Positions 1 through 10,127 of a DNA stretch of 64,000 nucleotides are shown piece by piece. Position 1 is the stretch's first letter; each line of letters begins with the position of its first letter. The DNA is taken from assembly GCA_947631195.1 (NCBI GenBank), contig CANRKK010000001.1, positions 62,001-126,000 of the forward strand, written 5' to 3'. This DNA is from an uncultured Clostridia bacterium. Its GTDB lineage: Bacteria; Bacillota; Clostridia; Christensenellales; Borkfalkiaceae. The notes below the pieces were generated by a model. It was given only the letters and a program-made list of their open reading frames with translations. It did not search any database and was not told the origin of the DNA. Made by a program: the position numbers and the translations under genes.

Positions 1-2
1 AG

Positions 3-1004
3 AACTTCGATGAAGCGCAATCGGAGCTCATTTTGCAAAAGCTGAGCAAGGTATTCGGAGTGCATTCCATGAGTATCGCGCTCAAGGTGCCCACCGATAT
101 GGACTCAATTTTCTGCGCAGCAAAAACAGTCGGCCCGATGAACGGTACGTTTAAGGTTGAAACTCACAGGGCTGATAAAAGTTTTAAGCTCAATTCAATG
201 GAGATCAGCGCCGAAATAGGCGGCAGGCTTTTATCCGAAAACCATAATCTGAAAGTTGACGTTCATTCTCCCCAACACACAATTCAAATTGACTTGAGAG
301 AGGACGGCAGCACGCTTGTTTTCAATGAGTTTTTTAAAGGCGCGGGTGGCATGCCCGTAGGTACTGCCGGCAAGGGGCTGTTGCTTATCTCGGGCGGAAT
401 TGACAGCCCTGTGGCGGGGCACATGATTGCAAAGCGGGGAATGAATATCGAATGTGTACATTTCCACAGCTATCCATATACAAACTTACAGGCGCGCGAC
501 AAGGTAATTGAACTTGCAAAGGTGCTTTCGCAGTATTCCTGCGGGACAAAATTGCACATAGTTTCCGTAACGCACATTCAGGAGGAAATTCATAAAAAAT
601 GTAACGGCGACTATATGGTTACCATTCTGAGGCGCTTTATGATGCGGATTGCCGAGCGGCTCGCCATAAAAACTGGCGCACAATGCATAATTACAGGGGA
701 GAGTTTGGGGCAAGTTGCCAGCCAGACGATAGAGGGAATAACCACTTCGAACGACGTTATCGGCAAGCTGCCCGTCTTACGGCCGCTTTGCGGATTTGAT
801 AAAGATGAGATTATAGAGCGCAGCAGAGCGATGGGGGCATTTGAAATATCGATACAGCCTTACGAGGATTGTTGCACAGTATTCCTGCCCAAACACCCGG
901 TTATAAGGCCGACGGTGCAGGACGTATTGAACGAGGAAGCAAAACTCGATGTTGAGTCTTTAATAGAGGAAGCCTTTAAATCGATTGAAACATATAACCT
1001 ATAA
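3..1004 (+). CDS. thiI: tRNA 4-thiouridine sulfurtransferase ThiI, 5' truncated by window edge
   Basis: Frame is open to the window start; SGGIDSPVAGHMIAKRG PP-loop and C-terminal PYEDCCTVFLPKHP. Confidence 0.93.
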   Translation, partial: NFDEAQSELILQKLSKVFGVHSMSIALKVPTDMDSIFCAAKTVGPMNGTFKVETHRADKSFKLNSMEISAEIGGRLLSENHNLKVDVHSPQHTIQIDLREDGSTLVFNEFFKGAGGMPVGTAGKGLLLISGGIDSPVAGHMIAKRGMNIECVHFHSYPYTNLQARDKVIELAKVLSQYSCGTKLHIVSVTHIQEEIHKKCNGDYMVTILRRFMMRIAERLAIKTGAQCIITGESLGQVASQTIEGITTSNDVIGKLPVLRPLCGFDKDEIIERSRAMGAFEISIQPYEDCCTVFLPKHPVIRPTVQDVLNEEAKLDVESLIEEAFKSIETYNL

Positions 1005-1008
1005 AAAT

Positions 1009-1037
1009 ATAAGCGTGCAATTTGCACGCTTTTTATA
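1009..1037. terminator. bidirectional intrinsic terminator between convergent thiI and PBP gene
   Basis: AGCGTGCAATTTGCACGCTTTTTATA hairpin with T tract. Confidence 0.8.
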
Positions 1038-3255
1038 TATTGTACCAATCCCCATTTATGATATGCGGGATTTTTATTTGGGGTTGCTGTTTATTCGATG
1101 AAATAAATATGGGTCCGACGTTTATTTCTTTGCCGAAATGCCTTGCCGTTCCGTCAAAATAGTAGGGGCAAACGGAGTACAGGTATGTTCCGTCGGGCGG
1201 AGAATCGGTTATTGATTTTTTCCATTTGCCATCATAAATTGTAGTTTTTATACCGCTATTGGCGCGTTTAACTATATATGAATAGTACTTTGTCTGACAT
1301 AAATCAATAAAAACGCTGTTATTTTCCACTTTGATTTCAGGTTTGCATATTGTAGGAGTTGAAAATCTGGTGGAGGTTGTTGCGGGTATGTTGGATTCCA
1401 AAGTTTTGATTTGCAGCAAATTCAACTGCGGCGAAATGTCGTCGGCAATTTCAATTTTGTTTGAATCGTAATATAATTCCGCGTCTATTTTAACCGTCTT
1501 TGTTCCCTTTGACGTTTCGAGCTTTTTGGGGGACTTATCCGCGTAGAGTTTATTCAAAATTGTCTGTGCCATTTTACAGCTTTGATTTCCGCCCGTAATG
1601 TCAAGTTTTTTGTTTGTGCCGTCGCCAAGCCAAACGGCTACGCAATTTTCGCTCGTATATGCTACGGAGTAGGCGTCCGTATTTCCGCTTTTATCTCCGC
1701 ACGTTCCCGTTTTGGCGGCCACGTCGTAAGGTAAATTTCTTAACATTTTTGCCGTGCCGCTTTTGGCTGTTTCAATCAGCATCTGGTTGATTAGCGATGC
1801 GGTTCCCTCCGAAAACGCCCGGGACTTTACTTTTTTCGGTTCGTATATCAATTTTCCGTTTTCATCTTCAATTTTTCTTATAAACGTTGAGGGGGCATAG
1901 ATGCCAGAATTTGCAAACTGATTGTAGCAATCGGCAATCTGTTTTATCGAAAAGCCGTGCGTCATTCCGCCCAAGGCAAGCGACAGGTTTTTCTCGCTTT
2001 CCTCGAGTTTGATGTTCATTTTATTTAAGTATTTTTCGGCCTTGTCCACCGTAAGAGAATTTAAAATTTTTACCGCGGGGATATTGTAACTGCGCGCCAG
2101 ACATTCGGTTGCCGAAATATAGCCGTGATAGCGGTTGTCGTTGTTGGACGGCGAATAGCCGTTAAAGTCGATTTTGTCGTCGAGAATTTTGGTGTAGGGA
2201 TTTATCAATTTTTCCTCAATGGCGGGCGCATACACGGCCAAAGGCTTGATGGTGGAGCCGGGTTGCCGTTTGGAATCGCCGATTGTACTTTTGTATGCGG
2301 CTACCTCGTTGTCGGAGGTGGTAACAATAATGGCGTTGTCGCAAGGATAGTCCGTTTTTTCAATCAAATCCTGCAATTCCGGCTGCAGATTGGTATATAT
2401 TTTACAACCCGAGCTGATATTATAAAAGTTCAGTTCGGCTGCTTCGAGTTCATCGAATACCGCGTTTATATATTCATCACCGTAACCGGAATTGTTGTTT
2501 TGACTTACATTCAACGGCTCGGCGAGGCACTGACTATACCGTGCGTCGCTTATAAATTTGCAATCGCGCATCGCTTTTAGTACAACGTTTCTCCGTGTCA
2601 GACTTTTTTCGGGATGCTTGAAGGGGGAGTAGTTGTTGGGCGAGATTAAAAGTCCCGCAAGCACCGCGCTTTCTTCCGTTGTTAAGGTTTCGGCATTTTT
2701 GCCGAAATAAAATTCGGCGGCGCTTTGCAGCCCGTAGCAGTTATGCCCGAAATAAATAGTGTTCAGGTACATTTCCAAAATTTTGTCTTTCGAGTAATGC
2801 TTTTCGAGCTTTTTGGTCAACCTGATTTCTTTCAATTTTCTGCTTATGGTTTTATCGCCCGACAGATGCGTGTTTTTGATTAACTGCTGGCTGATTGTGG
2901 ACGCACCTTCTTTAAAGGATCGGGAGAGAACGTTTTTATATGCCGCCTTCAGCATCCGCTTGTAATTCAGACCGTGGTGCGAGTAAAAATTTCTGTCCTC
3001 GGAGGCTATAAAGGCATTGACCGTATCCTTTGGCAACTGAGCAAGTTTTATCGCTTTTCTGTTGTTTTTTTGGTATGCGCTTACAATTTCATCGCCGTTT
3101 TTATCGTATATAGTAATGCTTTGCTGCGTTGTTGTCAGTTTGCTTTTGTCCAAAACAGCGTCTTTGGTTATTATAAAATATGACAGTACGCACGCAACCG
3201 CCATAACGGCTATACACGCCGCAGTGACCGCGGCGATTTTTAGAATTTTTAACAT
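1033..3255 (-). CDS. class A penicillin-binding protein (GT51 transglycosylase/transpeptidase)
   Basis: N-terminal TM; EDRNFYSHHGLNYKRMLKAA, STISQQLIKN (GT51); SYNIPAVK and AAKTGT motifs (transpeptidase). Confidence 0.92.
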   Translation of the reverse strand: MLKILKIAAVTAACIAVMAVACVLSYFIITKDAVLDKSKLTTTQQSITIYDKNGDEIVSAYQKNNRKAIKLAQLPKDTVNAFIASEDRNFYSHHGLNYKRMLKAAYKNVLSRSFKEGASTISQQLIKNTHLSGDKTISRKLKEIRLTKKLEKHYSKDKILEMYLNTIYFGHNCYGLQSAAEFYFGKNAETLTTEESAVLAGLLISPNNYSPFKHPEKSLTRRNVVLKAMRDCKFISDARYSQCLAEPLNVSQNNNSGYGDEYINAVFDELEAAELNFYNISSGCKIYTNLQPELQDLIEKTDYPCDNAIIVTTSDNEVAAYKSTIGDSKRQPGSTIKPLAVYAPAIEEKLINPYTKILDDKIDFNGYSPSNNDNRYHGYISATECLARSYNIPAVKILNSLTVDKAEKYLNKMNIKLEESEKNLSLALGGMTHGFSIKQIADCYNQFANSGIYAPSTFIRKIEDENGKLIYEPKKVKSRAFSEGTASLINQMLIETAKSGTAKMLRNLPYDVAAKTGTCGDKSGNTDAYSVAYTSENCVAVWLGDGTNKKLDITGGNQSCKMAQTILNKLYADKSPKKLETSKGTKTVKIDAELYYDSNKIEIADDISPQLNLLQIKTLESNIPATTSTRFSTPTICKPEIKVENNSVFIDLCQTKYYSYIVKRANSGIKTTIYDGKWKKSITDSPPDGTYLYSVCPYYFDGTARHFGKEINVGPIFISSNKQQPQIKIPHIINGDWYNI

Positions 3256-3348
3256 TTATAAATAGTATTTATAAAATTAAATAAATCTTGCTTATTTGTT
3301 TGAAAAACTGCCGAAAAAAATGTATAATTAATTCGGTATAGAATAATT

Positions 3349-4668
3349 ATGGATAAATTTTATTACATTACAACCTACGGTTGCCAGATGAACGTGCACG
3401 AATCGGAAAAAATAGCGGGCATTTTGGCGGGACTCGGCTACCGTGCATGCGAAAAAATCGAGGACGCAGATATTGCGGTGTTCAACACATGTTGCATACG
3501 CGAAAACGCCGAAAATCATGCCTATGGAAATATAGGCATGCTAAAAAAACTTAAGGCAAAAAAGAAAGATATGATTATTGCCGTCGGCGGCTGTTTGACG
3601 CAGCAGATAGGAAAGGCCGATATTTTACATAAAAAATTCCCCTATGTGGACATTATTTTCGGCACGCATAACCTTAACAGTCTTGAAGAATTGATATTGA
3701 AAAAACAAAAAAGCAAAAAGGCAGTAATCGAGATTGAGGAAAGCGAAGGGGAGATCTGCGAAGGCGACGCGCCCCTCCGCACGAGCTATCCCAACGCATG
3801 GATAAATATTACATACGGCTGCAATAATTTTTGCAGCTATTGCATAGTACCGTACGTCAGAGGGCGCGAGAGGAGCAGGCGCTCCGAAAATATAATTGCC
3901 GAGGCAAAGGCGCTTATTGCGGAGGGCTATAAGGAGATTACTCTTTTGGGGCAAAACGTAAATTCCTATGCCAACAATACGGACGATATAACGTTCCCCG
4001 AGCTTTTGCAGAGGGTGGCAGATATCGACGGGAAGTTCCGTCTGCGCTTTATGACGAGCCATCCGAAAGATTTTTCGGAAGATCTCGTAAAAGTCATCGC
4101 CGCCAACAACAAAATATGTAACGACGTGCATTTGCCCGTTCAAAGCGGCTCAAACGCCATTCTCAAAGCCATGAACAGGCGTTACACCCGCGAAGATTAT
4201 TTGAAAAAAATCGAACTTTTAAAAAAATATATTCCCGATTGCGCCGTGACCACGGATTTGATTGTCGGATTCCCCGGTGAAACCGAGGAGGACTTTGAGG
4301 ATACCTTAAGCCTTGTGCGGGAAGTAGGATTTTCCTCTGCGTTTACGTTTGTTTATTCGCCGCGGGAAGGAACGGTGGCCGCAAAAATGGACAATCAAAT
4401 TCCCGAAGACGTATCAAAAAGCAGAATTATGCGGCTTGTAGAGCTTGTAAACTCCAACACCCGTGAGCAATCTTCCAAATATGTAGGGCGAACGGTGGAG
4501 GTTCTTTGCGAAGATTATGACGACAAAAAGAATTTATATCTCGGCAGAGACGAGTATGGCAGAATGGCGTATTTTGCAAGCCCGTCAAACGTTATCGGAG
4601 AATTTTTAAATATTAAAATACAGTCGGCGAACGGAATTTCTCTTGTCGGCAATATAGTTAAGGATTAA
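3349..4668 (+). CDS. miaB: tRNA-2-methylthio-N6-dimethylallyladenosine synthase MiaB
   Basis: TYGCQMNVHESE, radical SAM GCNNFCSYCIVPYVRGRERSR, C-terminal TRAM; promoter TTGAAA-N17-TATAAT ending at 3328. Confidence 0.95.
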   Translation: MDKFYYITTYGCQMNVHESEKIAGILAGLGYRACEKIEDADIAVFNTCCIRENAENHAYGNIGMLKKLKAKKKDMIIAVGGCLTQQIGKADILHKKFPYVDIIFGTHNLNSLEELILKKQKSKKAVIEIEESEGEICEGDAPLRTSYPNAWINITYGCNNFCSYCIVPYVRGRERSRRSENIIAEAKALIAEGYKEITLLGQNVNSYANNTDDITFPELLQRVADIDGKFRLRFMTSHPKDFSEDLVKVIAANNKICNDVHLPVQSGSNAILKAMNRRYTREDYLKKIELLKKYIPDCAVTTDLIVGFPGETEEDFEDTLSLVREVGFSSAFTFVYSPREGTVAAKMDNQIPEDVSKSRIMRLVELVNSNTREQSSKYVGRTVEVLCEDYDDKKNLYLGRDEYGRMAYFASPSNVIGEFLNIKIQSANGISLVGNIVKD

Positions 4669-4671
4669 AAT

Positions 4672-7269
4672 ATGGCGCTTTCACAAATGATGCAACATTA
4701 TTTATCCATAAAGGATAAGTATAAAGACTGCTTGATTTTTTACCGTCTTGGCGATTTTTACGAGATGTTTTTCGACGATGCCGTAAAGGCTTCCAAAATT
4801 CTCGATTTAACGCTTACCGGGAGGGACTGCGGACTTGAAAAGAGGGCGCCAATGTGCGGCGTTCCCTATCATGCCGTTGACGCCTACATTGAAAAACTTG
4901 TTGCTTGCGGGGAAAAGGTTGCCATTTGCGAACAGCTTGAAGATCCGTCCACGGCAAAGGGAATGGTTGCCCGCGACGTCGTAAGGGTGGTTACGGCGGG
5001 CACGCTGACGTCCGACAGCGGTCTAAACGAAAAAACCAACAATTTTATCTGTTGCGCCTATAAGGAGGGCGACAATGTTGCGCTGGCTTGGGCAGATATA
5101 ACCACGGGCGAACTTACCGCCACCGAATATCTCGGGGACGGCGTTAAAAAGTGCCTGACGCAAATGATAAAACTTGACGTTAAGGAAATTATCTGCAACG
5201 ACGAAATGCTGTTTGAGGTTAAAAATCTGCGCGAAGTAAATTCGGGCGCATTGCCTCATTTTTCAAATTATCCCGCGTGGGCTTTTGGATACTCTGCGGC
5301 GGAACGCACTCTTTTGGCACAATTTCAGGTCAACTCGCTCGCATCATATTCTATATGCGGTAAAAAAAGTGCGATATCGGCGGCGGGAGCGCTCATCGAA
5401 TATTTAAAAGAGACGCAAAAGCACGCATTGAAGAATATAGACAACGTAAAATACGTTGTTGCGGAGAGCTATTTGCAGCTTGACGTCGTTGCTTTGAACA
5501 ATCTTGAAATTACAAAAACTCTCGGCAACGGCGGCAAATACGGTTCGCTGTTATGGCTTTTGGATAAAACCAAAACGGGAATGGGGGCCAGACTTTTAAA
5601 AAACGCGATACTTTATCCGTTGCATAACATAGACGATATAAATTTCAGGCTTGACGGCGTTTCGGAATTATATGAAGCTACGGTAATCAGAATCGCTATT
5701 CAGGAACTGCTTAAAGATATCAAGGATATTGAGCGGATCGCGGGGAAAATCAGCAACGGCAATATTATGCCAAGGGATTGCCTTGCGTTGGCGGCGTCGC
5801 TGAACGTTGTTCCTAACATTAAATTCCAGCTTGCGGGTTTCGGTTCGCCTATCATTAAAAAAATCTGCGCGGATTTGGTTGATTTATCCCCTATAGCCAA
5901 ATTGCTTGAAAACGCAATAGAGCTGCCGCCCCCGGACGCTAAAAAGACCGACGGATACGATAGGGAGCACGGATATATCAAAAATGGGTTCAACGCGCAA
6001 CTTGACGAACTCCGTTCTGTTAAGGTCAAGGGGAAGCAGATGCTTGAAGCCATGGAATCGCGCGAGAGGGACGCCACGGGCATCAGAAATCTCAGGATAG
6101 GTTTCAACAGGGTCTTTGGATATTATATCGAAGTAACCAAGTCGTTTAAAGAAAAAGTTCCGCTGAATTATCGGCGGAGGCAAACGCTTGCAAACGCCGA
6201 GCGGTACACCACCGACGAGCTGGCAGAACTTGAAGAAAAGATTTTGACTAGCGATGACAAGGCGGTTAAGCTCGAAGCGGAAATCTTTGAAAAGATAAAG
6301 CAGATATTGACCCAAAATATTGACAACTTAAAAAATATTGCTTCCGCGGTTGCCTTGCTGGATATGATAGTTGCCTTTGCGGATCTGGCAAAGTCCAACA
6401 GATATGTGCGGCCGCAAATCGTGGACGAGAATGAGCCGCTTGTAATAAAAGAGGGGCGGCACCCCGTGGTTGAAGTGATATCAAAGGAGAGATTTATTCC
6501 CAACGATACTCTCCTCGACAGGGGTGAAAACCGCACGGCAATCATCACGGGACCCAATATGGCGGGCAAGAGCACATACATGCGGCAGACCGCTATAATT
6601 GCAATAATGGCGCATATGGGGTGTTTTGTCCCTGCAAAATCGGCCCGAATTCCGCTTATTGACCGCGTGTTTACCCGCGTGGGGGCGAGCGATAACCTGA
6701 TATCCGACCAAAGCACGTTTATGGTTGAGATGATAGAGGTTGCAACAATAATCAATAATGCAACGCCGTGCAGCTTGCTGATTCTCGACGAAGTGGGGCG
6801 GGGCACCAGTACTTATGACGGCTTGAGCATTGCATGGGCGGTTATCGAGCACTTGACCTGCAAAATAGGTGCAAAAACGATGTTTGCCACCCATTATCAC
6901 GAGCTTACGGAACTTGAAAACAGCTTAGATGGCGTAAAAAACTATAAAATTGCCGTAAAAGAACTGAATGGCGGAATAATATTTTTGCGAAAAATCATGC
7001 GCGGAGGCGCTAACAGAAGTTTCGGCATTGAGGTTGCGGCGCTTGCAGGCATCCCCAAAGTCGTTACCGATAGAGCAAAACAGATATTGCGGTTAGTCGA
7101 AAAGGGCGATTCGGCCAAAGTGGAAAATAATGAAGACGAGCCGCAGCCCGATAGCGACAGCGAGATTGTAAAAATTTTACGTGAAGTTGATATGAATAAT
7201 CTTTCTCCCATGCAGGCGTTTTTGCTTGTGGGCGATTTGGTGGAAAAGGTAAAAGATGAAGAAAATTAA
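4672..7269 (+). CDS. mutS: DNA mismatch repair protein MutS
   Basis: GDFYEMFFDDA, GPNMAGKSTYMRQ Walker A, DEVGRGTSTYDG. Confidence 0.97.
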   Translation: MALSQMMQHYLSIKDKYKDCLIFYRLGDFYEMFFDDAVKASKILDLTLTGRDCGLEKRAPMCGVPYHAVDAYIEKLVACGEKVAICEQLEDPSTAKGMVARDVVRVVTAGTLTSDSGLNEKTNNFICCAYKEGDNVALAWADITTGELTATEYLGDGVKKCLTQMIKLDVKEIICNDEMLFEVKNLREVNSGALPHFSNYPAWAFGYSAAERTLLAQFQVNSLASYSICGKKSAISAAGALIEYLKETQKHALKNIDNVKYVVAESYLQLDVVALNNLEITKTLGNGGKYGSLLWLLDKTKTGMGARLLKNAILYPLHNIDDINFRLDGVSELYEATVIRIAIQELLKDIKDIERIAGKISNGNIMPRDCLALAASLNVVPNIKFQLAGFGSPIIKKICADLVDLSPIAKLLENAIELPPPDAKKTDGYDREHGYIKNGFNAQLDELRSVKVKGKQMLEAMESRERDATGIRNLRIGFNRVFGYYIEVTKSFKEKVPLNYRRRQTLANAERYTTDELAELEEKILTSDDKAVKLEAEIFEKIKQILTQNIDNLKNIASAVALLDMIVAFADLAKSNRYVRPQIVDENEPLVIKEGRHPVVEVISKERFIPNDTLLDRGENRTAIITGPNMAGKSTYMRQTAIIAIMAHMGCFVPAKSARIPLIDRVFTRVGASDNLISDQSTFMVEMIEVATIINNATPCSLLILDEVGRGTSTYDGLSIAWAVIEHLTCKIGAKTMFATHYHELTELENSLDGVKNYKIAVKELNGGIIFLRKIMRGGANRSFGIEVAALAGIPKVVTDRAKQILRLVEKGDSAKVENNEDEPQPDSDSEIVKILREVDMNNLSPMQAFLLVGDLVEKVKDEEN

Positions 7270-9220
7270 TATACTTTCGGAAAGAGTTTACAACAGAATA
7301 GCTGCGGGCGAGGTGGTGGACAGGCCCTACTCCGCGGTGAAAGAACTTGTTGAAAACAGCATCGACGCGGGCGCAACGGAAATTGAAATATACATAGAAA
7401 AGGGCGGCAAACAGCTTATAAGGGTTGTGGATAACGGCTCGGGGATTTATAAAGACGACTTGCCCGCCGCCTTTTTGCCCCATGCGACAAGTAAGATCGC
7501 GGGAGTGAACGATCTTGACAATATTACAACTCTCGGTTTCAGGGGAGAGGCCCTTGCAAGCATTGCGGCCATTTCCAAAACGGAGATAATTTCCGTGACC
7601 GATGGCAATCCTGCGTATAAAATTGAGTGCGAAGGGGGCAATATCGGCAATGTGCAGCAGGCGGCGCTTGAAAAGGGGACAATAATTACCGTGCGCGATC
7701 TGTTTTATAATACTCCCGTGCGCGCCAAATTTTTAAAGCCCTACAAAAAGGAAGAGACGGACATAACGAGTTTTGTGACGAGATTCATTCTTGCAAAGCC
7801 CAAAATTTGTTTTAAATATTTTACAGACGGCAAACTCACGCTGCAGTCTTTCGGCGGCGGGCTCGAAGAGTCGATTGCGCAGGTTTATGGGGCAAAAGTG
7901 TTGCCGCAGTGCATAAAGCTCGACGCGCTTAAAGACGATATTCATATATATGGTTTTATCGGGAACCAAAATTTTTTCAAGCCGAATAAAAGTTATCAAA
8001 GCATCTTTTTAAACGGCAGATACATTGTAAACAATACTATCGCCATTGCAATATCCAACGCATATTCAAGCTATGTGATGAAAAGGCAGTTCCCGTTTTA
8101 TGTCCTCCATATAGACATGCCCGCCGACCTTGTTGATGTAAACGTGCATCCCAACAAAGCCGACGTGCGGTTTGTGGATAATAAATTTATATTTGGCGTT
8201 GTGTACAAGGTTGTTTCGGCCGTTTTGGACGGCACGCCGAGCGCGATGGATTTTGTTGCAGATTATGCCAGAGTGCCTCAAATAAAATCCACGTCGACCG
8301 CGAAATCGGAAAATGTGAATAAAGTGTACGCCGAGGACGAGCCGTTTGTGCCGCAGGAAATAATAGATAAATACAAGCCTTCACAGTCAACTATTTTCCC
8401 CGAAGATGTCAAGTTGCTTGACGATGGCCCCGCCCAACCCGAACCCGAAAAGGAAGATAGACCCTTTGATCCCGAAAGAGATTTGTCGCTTGCCACATTT
8501 TACGGAGCGGACTTCAGATATGATACGACGCCGCAGGACGACAATTTGTATGTTGGAGACAGCGCGCTGGAGATAAATCCCTATCTTGAAGAAGCAAAGG
8601 AGATTGAAAAGAGATATTTTGAGCGCAAACAGGCAAGGATTGACTACGAAACCTGCAAATATTGTGGCGCGCTGTTCAATACTTATCTTATGTATGAATA
8701 CCGCGACACCGTATATATTATCGACCAGCACGCCGCGCACGAAAGAATACTTTTCGATAAATTAAAAAACAAATTAAAACGGCGCAAAATTGTTAAGCAA
8801 CCGCTTTTGTTGCCCTATGACTTCCACGTAAACGCCCTGGAATTTCAATTTATGGAAAAGAATTTCAACGTTATACAGGATTTGGGCTTTACAATTTTGC
8901 ACCACGGGCTGAATACGTACAGAATAACCGAAGTACCGGCCGATTTAAAGGACATAAAAATAAACGAATTCTTTGATGAAGTTTTGGCGCAGATCGGAAG
9001 CTACGACGAAATAACGCTTGAGGAGATGTTAAAGGATAAGTTGGCCTCCACAGCATGCAAGCACGCAATAAAGGGCGGGGAGATACTAACGGAGCAGGAA
9101 GTTAAATATCTGATAAAATTGATGGACGGCAACGTTGCGCTTAAGTGCCCGCACGGCAGACCCGTTTGCGTGTCGCTGTCAAAGACGGAAATTGAAAAAA
9201 TGTTCAAAAGGATTGTATAA
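7256..9220 (+). CDS. mutL: DNA mismatch repair protein MutL
   Basis: IAAGEVVDRPYSAVKELVENSIDAGA, GFRGEALASI; overlaps mutS end. Confidence 0.96.
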   Translation: MKKINILSERVYNRIAAGEVVDRPYSAVKELVENSIDAGATEIEIYIEKGGKQLIRVVDNGSGIYKDDLPAAFLPHATSKIAGVNDLDNITTLGFRGEALASIAAISKTEIISVTDGNPAYKIECEGGNIGNVQQAALEKGTIITVRDLFYNTPVRAKFLKPYKKEETDITSFVTRFILAKPKICFKYFTDGKLTLQSFGGGLEESIAQVYGAKVLPQCIKLDALKDDIHIYGFIGNQNFFKPNKSYQSIFLNGRYIVNNTIAIAISNAYSSYVMKRQFPFYVLHIDMPADLVDVNVHPNKADVRFVDNKFIFGVVYKVVSAVLDGTPSAMDFVADYARVPQIKSTSTAKSENVNKVYAEDEPFVPQEIIDKYKPSQSTIFPEDVKLLDDGPAQPEPEKEDRPFDPERDLSLATFYGADFRYDTTPQDDNLYVGDSALEINPYLEEAKEIEKRYFERKQARIDYETCKYCGALFNTYLMYEYRDTVYIIDQHAAHERILFDKLKNKLKRRKIVKQPLLLPYDFHVNALEFQFMEKNFNVIQDLGFTILHHGLNTYRITEVPADLKDIKINEFFDEVLAQIGSYDEITLEEMLKDKLASTACKHAIKGGEILTEQEVKYLIKLMDGNVALKCPHGRPVCVSLSKTEIEKMFKRIV

Positions 9221-9221
9221 T

Positions 9222-10127
9222 TTGGCAAGGCTTTTGATAATTTGCGGGGCTACGGCGTCGGGAAAAACGTCGCTTGCCGTGCAATGCGCGCAAAAATTGA
9301 ATACCGAGATAATTTCTGCCGATTCGCAACTCATATATAGGGGGCTGGATATAGGTACCGCAAAGCCAACGCTCTCCGAGCGCGGCGGAATTGTCCATCA
9401 TATGATAGACATAGTTGAACCGGACGAAGAATTCAGCGTGTTTGATTATGAGGAAAGGGCAACGCCGCTTATACTAAGACTTATATCCGAAGGCAAAACA
9501 CCCATAATTTGCGGCGGCACGGGTTTTTATATTAATTCGCTGCTGTTTGACTTTGCTTACGGCAACGCAGGCGCGGACAAAAATATAAGAGATAAATATA
9601 ACCGTTTGCTTGAAGAAAAAGGCAAAGAGTATTTATATGCGCTTTTGACGGAAGTGGACGTGGAAACGGCAAAAAAATTGCACGTCAACGACACCAAAAG
9701 AGTTATCCGCGCACTGGAAATTTATGAATTGAGCGGCATAAAAAAATCCGCGCAGCACGACGCGCTTATTCCAAAATACGAATATCTTGCAGTGGCTGTG
9801 AATTATCCGAGGGAGGAGCTGTATCGCCGCATAGACAGACGCGTGGACGAGATGTTTGAACGCGGGCTTGTTGAAGAAGTTAAAAATTTGTTGAATCGCG
9901 GAATTGGCGAAAATTGTCAATGTATGCAGGCGATTGGCTATAAAGAAGTGGTAAATTGCCTAAAAAGCGGCGATAATGAGAGTACTATGCGTGACATAAT
10001 CAAGTTAAATACCCGTCATTATGCAAAGAGGCAGATAACTTTTTTTAAAAAATTGCCGAACATTCAGTGGTTAGAGCCAGAATGCACAATGGCTGAAAGG
10101 ATAGTGGAGATGCTAAATGAACGCTAA
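9222..10127 (+). CDS. miaA: tRNA dimethylallyltransferase MiaA (probable TTG start at 9222, directly after mutL stop)
   Basis: LLIICGATASGKTSLAVQCAQ, ISADSQLIYRGLDIGTAKP, TRHYAKRQITFFKK. Confidence 0.93.
   Translation: MARLLIICGATASGKTSLAVQCAQKLNTEIISADSQLIYRGLDIGTAKPTLSERGGIVHHMIDIVEPDEEFSVFDYEERATPLILRLISEGKTPIICGGTGFYINSLLFDFAYGNAGADKNIRDKYNRLLEEKGKEYLYALLTEVDVETAKKLHVNDTKRVIRALEIYELSGIKKSAQHDALIPKYEYLAVAVNYPREELYRRIDRRVDEMFERGLVEEVKNLLNRGIGENCQCMQAIGYKEVVNCLKSGDNESTMRDIIKLNTRHYAKRQITFFKKLPNIQWLEPECTMAERIVEMLNER
9983..9999 (+). repeat. 17-bp interspersed repeat copy 1 (TACTATGCGTGACATAA)
   Basis: Exact match; inside miaA, encodes STMRDI in frame. Confidence 0.85.

Noticed and set aside
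9135-9221. N-terminal extension of miaA in the ORF track
   Set aside because: Overlaps mutL; residues before LARLLIICGATASGKT do not resemble MiaA; TTG at 9222 is the likelier start.
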